Origin: Ascarosepion bandense
Lineage: Eukaryota > Mollusca > Cephalopoda > Sepiida > Sepiidae
Reading direction: 5' to 3'
Assembly: GCA_037127315.1 (NCBI GenBank)
Contig: JBBBDQ010001124.1
Coordinates: 1,670,001 to 1,734,000 of the forward strand
DNA: 64,000 nt
Part shown: positions 55,011-64,000 of the stretch, piece after piece
Numbering within the stretch: the stretch's first letter is position 1
Layout: each line of letters begins with the position of its first letter
The notes under the pieces: generated by a model
What the model saw: the letters and a program-made list of their open reading frames with translations, nothing else
The model's database searches: none
What the model was told of the DNA's origin: nothing
Position numbers and translations under genes: made by a program

Positions 55011-55039
55011 GACAAAATATCAGAGCAAAATAAAATGTA

Positions 55040-55565
55040 ATGTAAGCAAGCAAATGGAAGGGACTTCCGCAAACTGGACGTAAGAGAAAATAATTAAATG
55101 TAACTGTCTCTTCTACTCTAAAAGTAGAAGAGACAGTTACATTTAATTATTTCAATGGTGAGAGGGTGGTACCTAGATGCCAATCTAATAGCATATTTAA
55201 ATTCATGTGGTTGGGGCACAAGGTAAAAAGCTTGTCGGAGCAGTTGCTATGAAAATATTTTTAGAAAAGACAAAGGGATGTCATGTCACGTCATGTCACT
55301 GAGAAAGTAACTGAAGTTGTGATGTCAAGTCAGGATTGATTACATTTCAAATCCTTCTTAGGATTTTGTCAAGAACCCCATGATGAATAGCAGGAGCACC
55401 AGATCAGATATGGCAACAGTTTTCAATGTATGGACAAACAGTAGATTTGTAAACATGCAAGATGGATTCTGGCCCAACACAAAGAGCAAACCTTCCTAGC
55501 AATAGATGCAGCTATAGATCCAATGTAGTCGTTCCACTTCAGGTCAGTTGAAAAAGTGAATAAAT
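55040..55565 (-). pseudogene. Decayed jockey/CR1-like LINE fragment
   Basis: Antisense to the RT C-terminal region (CACCAGATCAGATATGGCAA, TTTTCAATGTATGGACAAAC and AGTCGTTCCACTTCAGGTCA correspond to HIWSGAP, PCIEY and the WNDY blocks). Many stops. Contains the palindrome at 55088-55152. Confidence 0.75.
55088..55152. repeat. Perfect 30-bp palindromic arms inside a LINE
   Basis: 55088-55117 is the exact reverse complement of 55123-55152, with a 5-nt spacer (CTAAA). The right arm is native LINE sequence. The left arm replaces the roughly 10 bp expected at that point in other copies. Explained most simply by a replication template switch. Confidence 0.9.
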
Positions 55566-55804
55566 GAAAAAAATTACTGAGACAGATGTATAATCATCCA
55601 CCCTAGCAATGAATGGGCAGAGGGTTTTTCTCTCTGACTGCAGAGAGAGAAAATCTGGATCTCTGACAGATAATTCTCCAGGAACAGAATATTACTTCAA
55701 ACTGCAGAAACCAATTTCTAGTGTCAAATTAATTATTGGTAGGTGGAGCCAGGGTTGGGATGACATATTGACTAACATCTCAATTTTGTGATATATATAT
55801 ATAT

Positions 55805-56165
55805 ATTTTTTTTTAATCATTTCACTCCAAGCAAGGCATTCTTCTGCCACTATTGTGCATGGGGCTACATAGGGGAAGGTAAAAAGAAGGAGTGGTTAGA
55901 TGTAGGAAATGTCAGAAGGAAGGTGATTGATGGGTAAGGATACCGAGGATGAGGGTTGGGCAGATGGGAAGAGTGTTTGAAATAATGGGAGCTAGTGTGT
56001 TAGGAGGTGTCTATTGACCTTACATTTAAACTCCTGGAGATTGTAGCCATCGGGGAAGCAATCATGTGGAAGGGAATTCCACAGTCGGGAAGTGTGAGAA
56101 AAGAAACTGTTGGAGTAGAAGTTGCGGATGCATTACATCGGTTTCACTGTAAAAGGGTGGAATCA
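55805..56165 (-). mobile_element. jockey/CR1-like LINE 3' fragment
   Basis: T run, ATCATTTCACTCCAAGCAAG and 3' UTR, then the C-terminal coding end to AAAAGGGTGGAATCA. 5'-truncated; it directly follows a short (TA)n. Confidence 0.85.
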
Positions 56166-56584
56166 TATACAGTGTTTCTTGTTTCTTACATCAAATAATC
56201 ACTTGTTGTTTTGTCTATCACATTGCGTCTGCACTAAGATGTCAGTCAATACATCAAGTAAGTACTTATATTTTTTGAGGATCTTTAATGATTGACGATA
56301 TATGCAAGTTCTACTTGAGGTCTGAGATGAGCTTTAGTCCCAGTAGACACTCAAGGCATGGGGCCTCTCTGAGGGCACACTCTTTCATTACAATTGGTGA
56401 CAATTCAGCATCTGCGCAGTGATGATGCAATGTCTCTATTCACTTCCGTTTTGCAATGTTTTAAATTTCCAGCAGATATTTGTGTCGTATACATGACGTA
56501 AATTTTAGCATTCATTTGACAGCTTGAATGTCAGACTCAGAAGCATGACTATCTTGTTAGTATTTGTAAGCAAAAAATCAGTTG
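56166..56584. other. No gene seen
   Basis: Unremarkable sequence with no recognised repeat. Confidence 0.5.
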
Positions 56585-56870
56585 TCTTCATTTCTTTTAT
56601 GTGCTATGTCCCTTCAGAATGTGAGCAATCATGGCTCTCCACAGTTTCCTGCTCTTTGTAGCTCTAAGCAATTTTTGGCCTTTTAACATCCACCCTAGTC
56701 TCTGCTTTGCCATCTGTTTACACAAATCTGTTAAGTAGGTTGCTTCATTTTCCCTCTGTCCCACTTCCATTCAATGTCGTGAGGATCAAGTTCTCCAAGC
56801 TTTCCTTCTTCTTGTGTTGCAGAAATACTATTTTTCTGATTGTAAATTTAAGTGTCTTTTTGTTTTCATA
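56585..56870 (-). pseudogene. RTE-like LINE fragment, 3' part
   Basis: Antisense: TTTATGTGCTATGTCCCTTC and the complement of the GLENLILT block. Decays by 56870. A second piece of the same element lies at 57395-57550, so an unrelated roughly 500-bp stretch separates them. Confidence 0.65.
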
Positions 56871-57394
56871 AGTGTCTTTATCCCATTGTCCTCTGTGGGA
56901 TGAAGTTGACAGTGAACATCCCTGGAAAATATAAAAACTTAAGGAATAAGCTAGAAATGAATATAATATGGGAACCAGTAAGACAGGGAAAAACAACAAT
57001 AACAAAAAATTGTAATGTGAGCTCTGGTAAAAAGACATGGGTAAATGAGACATTTGGTTCCAAAAATTCATTCACAAGGACACATAGTGGATAAAGGTGT
57101 TAGTTCTTGATACAAAAATTGACTTAACCCAAAGTGTTGTGAGTTGTCTTTCCTAAGAAAACTTCTTTGAGTTGAGTTATAAAGGGGAATTAAATAAAAC
57201 TGAAATAGAGACATGGCAGGTGGAATTAGAACAATCAACCCTCATGAACTAAACCAAGGGTTCAGTTCAAAATTCCAACAGATATCACTTGAAGAAGGCC
57301 AAAGTGTACAATGACTGAAGCATAAATATGGCAATAAAGATAAAGACAACACTCTGAATAGTGTAAATAAGTGTTTGTTTTTTTTCCCATTTTC
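56871..57394. other. Unidentified sequence interrupting an RTE copy
   Basis: No recognised coding or terminal repeats. Short overlapping frames at 56852-57094 show no family features. Confidence 0.4.
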
Positions 57395-57550
57395 TTTCAA
57401 CCTTCCACATTTTCTACTCATGTTATTCTCAGAATTCTTCTGTAGAACCATATCTCTGTTATCTCAAGTCTTCTCTTCATAAGTGAAGAAAATATCCAGC
57501 ATTCTCTACCATATAGAAAGACTGATATTACATAAAAGTTCATCACTGTT
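57395..57550 (-). pseudogene. RTE-like LINE fragment, 5' part
   Basis: Antisense match to the MWFYRRMLRI region (ATTCTTCTGTAGAACCATAT) and the adjacent coding block (CATTCTCTACCATATAG). Confidence 0.65.
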
Positions 57551-57593
57551 TCATCTTTCTTTCAATAATAATGTTGAGGTCTGTATCTTTTGT

Positions 57594-58960
57594 TTTATAA
57601 TCATTTCACCCCAAGCAAGACAGAACTATGGATTCAATGTAGTCATTCCAATTGAGGTCAGTTGAAAGAGTTAGGCCTAGGAGGTACATTGTTTTGCTTT
57701 CAGGGAGACTGATCCATTCTGATGGGGAGTAAGAGCGGTTGTCTATGGTGGTTAAAGGATAGCAGCTTTGTTTTGGAAGCATTAAAATCAACGAGCCATT
57801 TCTTACTCCAGTCTGCCACAGATCATTTTCAAGATCAGCAGCAAAGTTTGCTTTGTTTGTCTTGGCAGATTTCTTATGAAGGCAGGAGTAAATAGTTGTG
57901 TTGTCAGCATAAATGTCTACTTGGGATCTGATTACATCAGAGAGATCAATGATGAAGATCAGAAAAAGTGTAGGACCTAGAATAGAGCCTTGAGGCACAC
58001 CCGTGTTCATATGATAGTATCTGTAAACATGCCCACTGAATACTACCTTCATTATGCAAGTTGAAAGGAAAGACTGGATTAGGCCAAACAGTTGTCCAGT
58101 TATATCATAGCCATGTAGCTTGTGTACAAGGCCAGCATGCCAGACTCTATCAAATGCTTTGGAGATATCTAGTGCAATATCTCAAGCTTCACCGTTCTTA
58201 TCAAGAACCTGGTATATATACTCTGTGATAGTCGTTAACATACCAACAATAGACCTGGTGAAGTGAAAACCATACTGTTTATCGGACAAGAGGTCATAGG
58301 CCATGAGGTGTTGAACCACTTCAGCATTAATAATAGCCTCAAGCACTTTGCCAAAAATTGGTATGACACTGATAGGGTGATAATTAGAGAGGTCTGAGGG
58401 TTCTACAGTGTTCTTTAATACAGGAACCACAGGGGAGGACTTCCAGCAGGCAGGAAAGTAAGAAGCAGAGAGACAGTAGTTGCAGAGTTTGGAGAGGACA
58501 GAGAAGAGTTCAGGGGCACATTTCTTCAGTACAATGATTGGTATTCTGTCACCTCCACTCAATTTATGTGGGTCAAGCTTTGACATTATGTTAGAGACCA
58601 GCAAGGGAGTAATGTGAATGTCACTTAGTTAAGCCTCAGTTCGAGGTGGGAAGTCAGGAGCCTAACTTGCAAGATGCTATACACTGTTTCATTCTTTCAG
58701 CAAACACCAGCTTAGCATCATCTCTTGCACTGATTATGAGCAGAGACGAAAAGGTGCCTATTATGGTGATAAAACCAGAAGAAGTGTTTTGTGTGGGCAG
58801 TAACATTCAAGCAAGCATGGAAGAACCAGGGAGACAAATGGGGTTTAAGCTGTAAGTTCTTGGCTGGGATGGAAGCATCAGTGCCAGCTTTAACCCATGA
58901 AGAGACCTCGGATACACAGTCTTCAATGGCAAGATTAAAAATTTTTTTTTTCAAGGGATG
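57594..58960 (-). pseudogene. jockey/CR1-like LINE copy reaching upstream of the RT
   Basis: The 3' UTR is internally deleted: ATCATTTCACCCCAAGCAAG joins directly to RT-end sequence. Frames at 58052-57606 and 58604-58182 carry GVPQGSILGP and IYADNTTIYS, the second catalytic Asp changed to Asn, and LDPHKLSGGDRIPIIVLKKC. Beyond, 58954-58718 reads SSWVKAGTDASIP and LKPHLSPWFFHACL, the linker between endonuclease and RT known from this LINE group. Stops and frameshifts between the frames. The longest 5' extent of any copy here. Confidence 0.85.
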
Positions 58961-59479
58961 TCACACAGGAAATCACGGAACAACTTCCAGTCTGCTCTTT
59001 GGTAGAAATAATGAAATCTTATTGGACGAGACTTGTAACAAGAAAACTTTTTCCACTTTGTCACAATTTTCCCTCAATATATTTTTTGATATATAAAAAT
59101 ATATATCATTATACATATATAGGAGGAAGGGGAGTAAAATCTTTTCTACACTTTAGACACAGTTCTAGCAAATAAGGATGTCTTATTTAAATACTGAAAG
59201 ATAGGTGAATCCCATAATGGTTATTAGTGGTTAACGTGGTATTAATATTGGTGTTTGTTCCAAAATCAAATTATATTCAGATATCAAGTTTATGACAAAA
59301 GTTTTGGAGAAAAGTTAAATGGCTACCTTCTTGATCTTTTGCAATTTAACATTGATGTTAACATTGCATAATTGAGCAGGATCAGATTCTATGGTCCAAT
59401 AACATCCCGTATCTATTTGCATTTACCATAGTTTGACAAGGTTAACACTTGATTTTTCAAGAATTTTCTGCCAATCCAC
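58961..59479. other. No gene seen
   Basis: AT-rich spacer. Confidence 0.5.
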
Positions 59480-59860
59480 TGTTGTTTTACACTCCCCAAC
59501 CTATGCTCAAATCTATCTGCAATGATGTTCTACCCACTCCCTCAGCATGTCAGCTCAGATATCTATAACTACAAATCTCAGTTTATTATTGGCAGAACCA
59601 TTCAGAGTTTGGAGACCAGGATTGATCAGCACATGACGGCTAAGATCTGTCAAGAGCCGTATGTAAATTTGCGAATGTTTCTGATTCTGTTGTTACAGAA
59701 TCTTTAATGAATAATCCGATTTGTGCGTCAGCCTTTTCCAGAGCACATTCAGATTACTATTTAAGAACTCTTGAGGCTATTTATATCAAGTCCAAGTAGC
59801 CTTCTCTCTGCAAGCAGAAGAAAGAGCTGCTGGGTTTGAACATTATCAGACTATAATTTA
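59480..59860 (+). pseudogene. Penelope-like GIY-YIG fragment
   Basis: The frame at 59522-59707 reads SDIYNYKSQFIIGRTIQSLE then TRIDQHM, fitting the YIG-R...L..RI..H pattern. After stops, SAFSRAHSDYYLRTLEAIYI (59730-59800) and KQKKELLGLN follow, the C-terminal LR.LEA..I part. A different subfamily from 25940-27785 by its sequence. Dead. Confidence 0.6.
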
Positions 59861-60077
59861 TAGCACTGATTCTTTAGTATTCATTTCTTCTTTTCCAACC
59901 TTTTCATCATCTTCAAACTTTTTTTATCCTCGATTGGCTCTAAGCGAGGATCAATAACCAGTCACCTCTTTTCATTGTTATTATATTTTCTATATTATTT
60001 ATATTTTGATTCACCACTTTTATAGCAAGCAATATCTATCATATCCTTGCTCTTCCCTCTCCCTCCCACTTTCTTTT

Positions 60078-60488
60078 CTTTTTTTTTTATAATCGTGTCG
60101 CCCCAAGCAAGGCATTTTACTGCCATTGTTGTGCAGGGGGTTACATAGGAGGAATGTTGAGGAGTGAGAAGTTGTAGGGGTGTCAGGAAGAGAGTAGGAT
60201 AGGGAAGAGAGTACTGATGGGAGTGGGATGGATGTAGAAAAGCATGAGAGAGAGGATGTAAGTTAGTGAGACAGGAGATGACTATTGACTTTACATTTAA
60301 ATTCTTGGAGATTGTAAGTGTCAGGAAAGCAAGTATGCGGAAGAGAATTTCACAGGCTGGAAGTGCAAGAAAAGAAGCTGCTGGAGTAGAATTTGCGTTT
60401 ACAATTTATTGGTTTCACAGTGAAAGGGTGGGACCTAGTTGCTAATCTTGTGGCTCGAGGAAATTTGTATATAGGGGGCACCATTGAT
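60078..60488 (-). mobile_element. jockey/CR1-like LINE 3' fragment
   Basis: T run, ATAATCGTGTCGCCCCAAGC and 3' UTR, then the coding end to the GGGGGCACCATTGAT region, where it is cut before a (CA)n(TA)n tract. Confidence 0.85.
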
Positions 60489-60496
60489 TTTTTGTT

Positions 60497-60497
<1 letters not shown>

Positions 60498-60547
<50 letters not shown>
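60498..60547. repeat. (CA)n(TA)n microsatellite
   Basis: Compound tract next to the LINE truncation point. Confidence 0.95.
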
Positions 60548-60550
<3 letters not shown>

Positions 60551-61420
60551 AATGCATAAATTAATAAAACCTTAATAAGTCATGTTGTTGTATAAGAATT
60601 GGACACATTTTCATATTCATTAATCCATTCTTCTCTCCACCATACATCCCTGCTATGGACTTAATAAAAGAATAGACAACACCATCTAGCCTTGCATGGT
60701 AACCTTTCTTGGAGAAGGCCTATGAATTCAAAACTATGAAAAAGACAATAGGATTCTACTTTACTATTTTTTTTTTCAAGAAGTCATAGAAATTCACAGA
60801 AGGAACTTGTTCTTTTTTTATTTTTGAAATACTGATGGTTGGCTTATGAGTTTACACAAAGAACAGTATTTTCTCAGGTGCATGCTAAAAACCAAGAAAA
60901 AGAAAAAGAAATTCTCTTGGCAAAATGTCCTAGACAAAAAAAGTCTTCATGCAGGAGGAGCCAATTTCTCAACTGCATAAAATGAACAACATGACATGAT
61001 AAAAATGATTATAAATAAACTTTAATGAGCATTTAATAAGTGTACAGTTTTGTTGTCTCAGAATTGGACACATTTTCATATTTATGAAAAGTCCCAAAAA
61101 GTAGTTATTAGAATTTTAAAATTAATAAGATTCATCATCCTCAACATCAGAATGCATCATTGTCCTTGATCAATTCTTTCATTTTCTATGGCTTATCATC
61201 CCTTGGCAGGTTATTTAAAGCCAGAAAATATTTTTAGATTCTAAGAATTTTTTTATTTTGTAATAAGAATTTTTATATTATTCAAACTATTTTTCTCATC
61301 TAATAGTAAATTGTTACCTCAGAAATATAGACACATTTAGTAATACAATTTTCACTGATTAACCCATCGTTGTTAGTAGAAGAGGTGAATTCATACCTTG
61401 TTCCAAGTTATCTATCTAAA
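60548..61420. other. No gene seen
   Basis: AT-rich. Two similar short segments (ATTGGACACATTTTCATATT at about 60600 and 61065) hint at a diverged duplication. Confidence 0.5.
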
Positions 61421-61962
61421 TCTAAACTTATTTATAAATGGAACTTTGTCGCTGTGTGTGTGTGTGTGTGTGTGTCTGTTACCTATAGACTCCAAAACGG
61501 CTGAACCGATTTTTTTGAAAATTTACACAGTTGTACTATAAGCGTCTGCGAGTGTTCTTAGCTAGGTTTTGTGTCGAGGTACCCCCAATAAATATTGAAA
61601 ATTGATAATTGAAAAATCGGGTTATAGAACGAGTGGTCTGATTTTAATCAAATTTGATACACTTATAGACAAAGACATAAGAAATGATATTCAGATTGCA
61701 GTTCTTACAATAGTTCAGAAAATCGATAATATAAATATATAATTCAGTTTACGACGAAAAAACATATTTGATATCAATACCAGGAAATCAAAATTTGACT
61801 TATATCCATTCATTTTTCTTTCAGTCTACAGTTTCACTTTAACTGGAAACAACTATTGCTTTTTAGTCTTTTGTGCCAACGTCCAAAAAGTCTGAACTCC
61901 AGGACCATGGATTAGTTTTATAGCTTTCATTACACCTGAGCTATGCCGGGCTATACTGCTAG
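61421..61962 (+). mobile_element. Helitron-like element, first of three in tandem
   Basis: 5' TCTAAACTTATTTATAAATG preceded by A; 3' hairpin region TGAGCTATGCCGGGCTATAC and CTAG at 61959-61962 followed by T. A reduced hairpin, but position and terminus fit. Confidence 0.65.
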
Positions 61963-62359
61963 TATATATAAAAGGCAAGATGTTTGTGTGTGTATCTGTT
62001 TATCTGCCTGTATGTCTGTACTTTTTTCAGCCCTTTTATTTTAGTTTTTGCTTCAGGTTTGGCTCTAAATAGGTATAATTGTAGTTCTTAGTCTCAACCA
62101 TGATACCATTTACTCAGAAGACTTATTTAGCCTTCAAAATACAGTTTACGACGAAAAAACTTATTTGATATCGATACCAGGAAATCAAAATTTGACTTAC
62201 ATCCATTCATTTTTCTTTCAGTCTACAGTTTCACTTTAACTGGAAACAACTATTGCTTTTTAGTCTTTCGTGCCAACGTCCAAAGAGTCTGAGCTCCAGG
62301 ATCATGGATTAGTTTTAAAGCTTTCATTACACCTGAGCTATGCCGGGCTATACTGCTAG
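61963..62359 (+). mobile_element. Helitron-like element, second in tandem (397 bp)
   Basis: Starts right after the first CTAG with TATATATAAAAGGCAAGATG, lacking its own TC, and ends CTAG at 62356-62359. Confidence 0.65.
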
Positions 62360-62756
62360 TATATATAAAAGGCAAGATGTTTGTGTGTGTATCTGTTTAT
62401 CTGCCTGTATGTCTGTACTTTTTTCAGCCCTTTTATTTTAGCTTTTGCTTCGGGTTTGGCTCTAAGTAGGTATAATTGTAGTTCTTAGTCTCAACCATGA
62501 TACCATTTACTCAGAGGACTTATTTAGCCTTCAAAATTCAGTTTACGACAAAAAAAACTTATTTGATATCGATACCAGGAAATCAAAATTTGACTTACAT
62601 CCATTCATTTTTCTGTCAGTCTACGGTTTTGCTTTAACTGGAAACAACTATTGCTTTTTAGTCTTTCATGCCAATGTCCAAAGAGTCTGAGCTCCAGGAC
62701 CATGGATTACTTTTAAAGCTTTCCTTACACCGAGCAATGCCAGGCTATACTGCTAG
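62360..62756 (+). mobile_element. Helitron-like element, third in tandem (397 bp)
   Basis: The same 397-bp unit; ends GAGCAATGCCAGGCTATACT and CTAG at 62753-62756. Units two and three differ by only a few substitutions and single-base changes. Confidence 0.65.
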
Positions 62757-62960
62757 TTTGTATATAAATGAATATAACATATCCAACTGGAATTGGAACT
62801 CAGCTCTCCAAATTAACAATTCCAAATACTAGCTGCACATACAAGCTTACAGCACCTGGTATTCCCAAGTGGTCACCCATCAATGTACTGACCAGGCTCA
62901 ATGTTGCTTAACTTAGGTGTTCGTACAAGAACTGGTATTTTAATGTGATGTGACCATAAA
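62757..62960 (-). mobile_element. Composite 5S/tRNA SINE, third copy
   Basis: Minus strand: a 5S-like module of about 118 nt (62960-62841, with AAGTTAAGCAACATTGAGCC, the GATGGGTGACC element and GGGAATACCAGG), then a shortened tRNA-like module ending in ATATACAAA at the Helitron boundary. Confidence 0.7.
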
Positions 62961-63521
62961 ATGCATCATTGCTTAGGTTAATGACACAAAAATATGAAAC
63001 TGCTGAATTAAGTTCAAATTTGAACTGTGGGTACTTATATTCACTTTATCTATGAATAAGGCATAAAACCAATTCTACCCTGTAACTGTCAAGAGATATA
63101 TTTTTTACTAGCCAATAGTTCATGAAAAAGAAAAAAAATAAGCAAGTAAGAGTACTTGCAGACTCTTCCCATAACTACCTTATCTGCTGAGGCTGTAGAA
63201 ACAAAAATATGTTACTGTTTGTTGTTGAGTGGCTGACACCCCTGCAGCACTCTCAATGATGGAATTGCTTGAAATGGTCTCCTTAAGTAAAGAATAGTAG
63301 CATTCAAAGCATGATATTCAAGTCTCACTCAAATAATATTCAGACTGATAATTTTTGCAATTATTGTGACCTAAGACTTTACTTTCTTTGTTGCAAGTTC
63401 TGTCTTGTCGTTTTAACTATTGTAACGTTTTGTGTATATCTGTTTAGTAGAGGATATTATGCTTAATAATACTACAGTACACTTTCTCTGTGTATTGTAT
63501 CCACCTTTGTGATATAATACT
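62961..63521. other. No gene seen
   Basis: AT-rich spacer. Confidence 0.5.
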
Positions 63522-63607
63522 GTTTTTTTTTTTTTTTTTTTTTTTTTTAATCATATCACCCCAAGCAAGGTGATAATGCCACTGATGCGCAGGGGGCTAC
63601 GTAATAG
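63522..63607 (-). mobile_element. jockey/CR1-like LINE tail, extreme truncation
   Basis: A T run of about 28, then ATCATATCACCCCAAGCAAG and GCAGGGGGCTACGTAATAG only. An insertion of fewer than 100 bp. Confidence 0.8.
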
Positions 63608-63843
63608 TAAAAAGATTAGAAAAGAGAAAACCGGAAACCTCATCCTAAGCAGGAAACAAGGGATGAGCCTCTTCACCTGTTCAATAGATGTGGGTGGAGT
63701 GTGAACCGGGCGATAGTTTAGTCTATCTACTCCAACTGAAAAAAAAAGAAAAAGAGAAAAGTAAAAAGATTGGAAAAGAGAAAACCGGAAACCGCATTCT
63801 AAACAGGAAACAAGGGATGAGCCTCTTCATCTGTTCAATATAG
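63608..63843. repeat. Two direct copies of an 83-bp segment
   Basis: 63608-63690 and 63761-63843 share AGAAAACCGGAAAC and GGGATGAGCCTCTTCA with about 90 percent identity by eye, offset 153 bp. No coding recognised. Confidence 0.85.
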
Positions 63844-64000
63844 CCAACCTTGACAGAAGCCAATGAAGGTTCATGCAAATAAAAATTTTAAAAAAAATAG
63901 TTGGTATCCATTTTCTCTTTGTTATTTCAGCTTAAAGTATTTGGCTTTCGTTCTTACTTTTTCTTTTTTAAGACTCGTCTTTAAATTTATTTTATTGATC

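Overview
This is repeat-dominated, AT-rich metazoan DNA. The mix of a GTGGTGCAGTGG-headed tRNA-type SINE, RTE-like and jockey/CR1-like LINEs, Helitron ends, Penelope-like pieces and very many (TA)n tracts most resembles a cephalopod mollusc (octopus-like). That is inference from remembered repeat types, not a database match. I found no confident host protein gene. The only plausible host coding piece is a possible 3'-terminal exon at 20528-20678, so the window looks intergenic or intronic.

Layout. 0.6-6.1 kb: a Helitron, a reverse-transcriptase pseudogene of an RT/GIY-YIG element, SINEs and a LINE tail. 6.9-9.4 kb: an LTR-like unit swollen by about 27 copies of an 84-bp minisatellite. 10.9-13.6 kb: a dead mariner copy beside a collapsed Gypsy-type LTR element (gag joined to an integrase tail). 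15.4-16.7 kb: a tRNA-derived SINE carrying a hammerhead ribozyme, and a foldback with a second hammerhead-like core. 19.2-22 kb: SINEs, a possible exon and a minisatellite grown out of a SINE. 23.5-25.7 kb: an RTE copy, a LINE tail and another ribozyme SINE. 25.9-28.0 kb: a GIY-YIG retroelement with about 340-bp inverted terminal repeats, a hammerhead in each, and a further intact hammerhead just outside. 28.5-39.4 kb: 5S-rRNA/tRNA composite SINEs, a large LINE reverse-transcriptase pseudogene, RTE ends and Helitrons. 39.8-50.9 kb: SINEs, a Helitron, a mariner-type remnant, MITE-like copies, two small Penelope-like inverted-repeat elements and a solo LTR. 51-60.5 kb: foldbacks, paired hammerhead motifs and many LINE copies. 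61.4-64 kb: three head-to-tail Helitrons and a composite SINE.

Unifying theme. Self-cleaving hammerhead (type I) architectures recur in unrelated repeat contexts: in the inverted ends of the RT/GIY-YIG element, in a tRNA-derived SINE family, in a small repeat with two copies, and alone. Several have all core bases and three paired stems, and in two families the stems differ between copies by compensatory changes. Autonomous enzymes (LINE RT, RTE RT, RT/GIY-YIG, transposases) are all broken here, so any current movement would depend on copies elsewhere.

Smaller simple repeats not listed separately, mostly (TA)n with some (CA)n: 3123-3160, 3340-3379, 4186-4228, 5031-5059, 14062-14088, 14489-14526, 16090-16130, 25628-25658, 25769-25871, 27784-27810, 30122-30159, 31001-31020, 32103-32140, 38302-38336, 43597-43629 (TG), 44521-44551, 45357-45390, 48178-48213, 49576-49612, 51575-51594.
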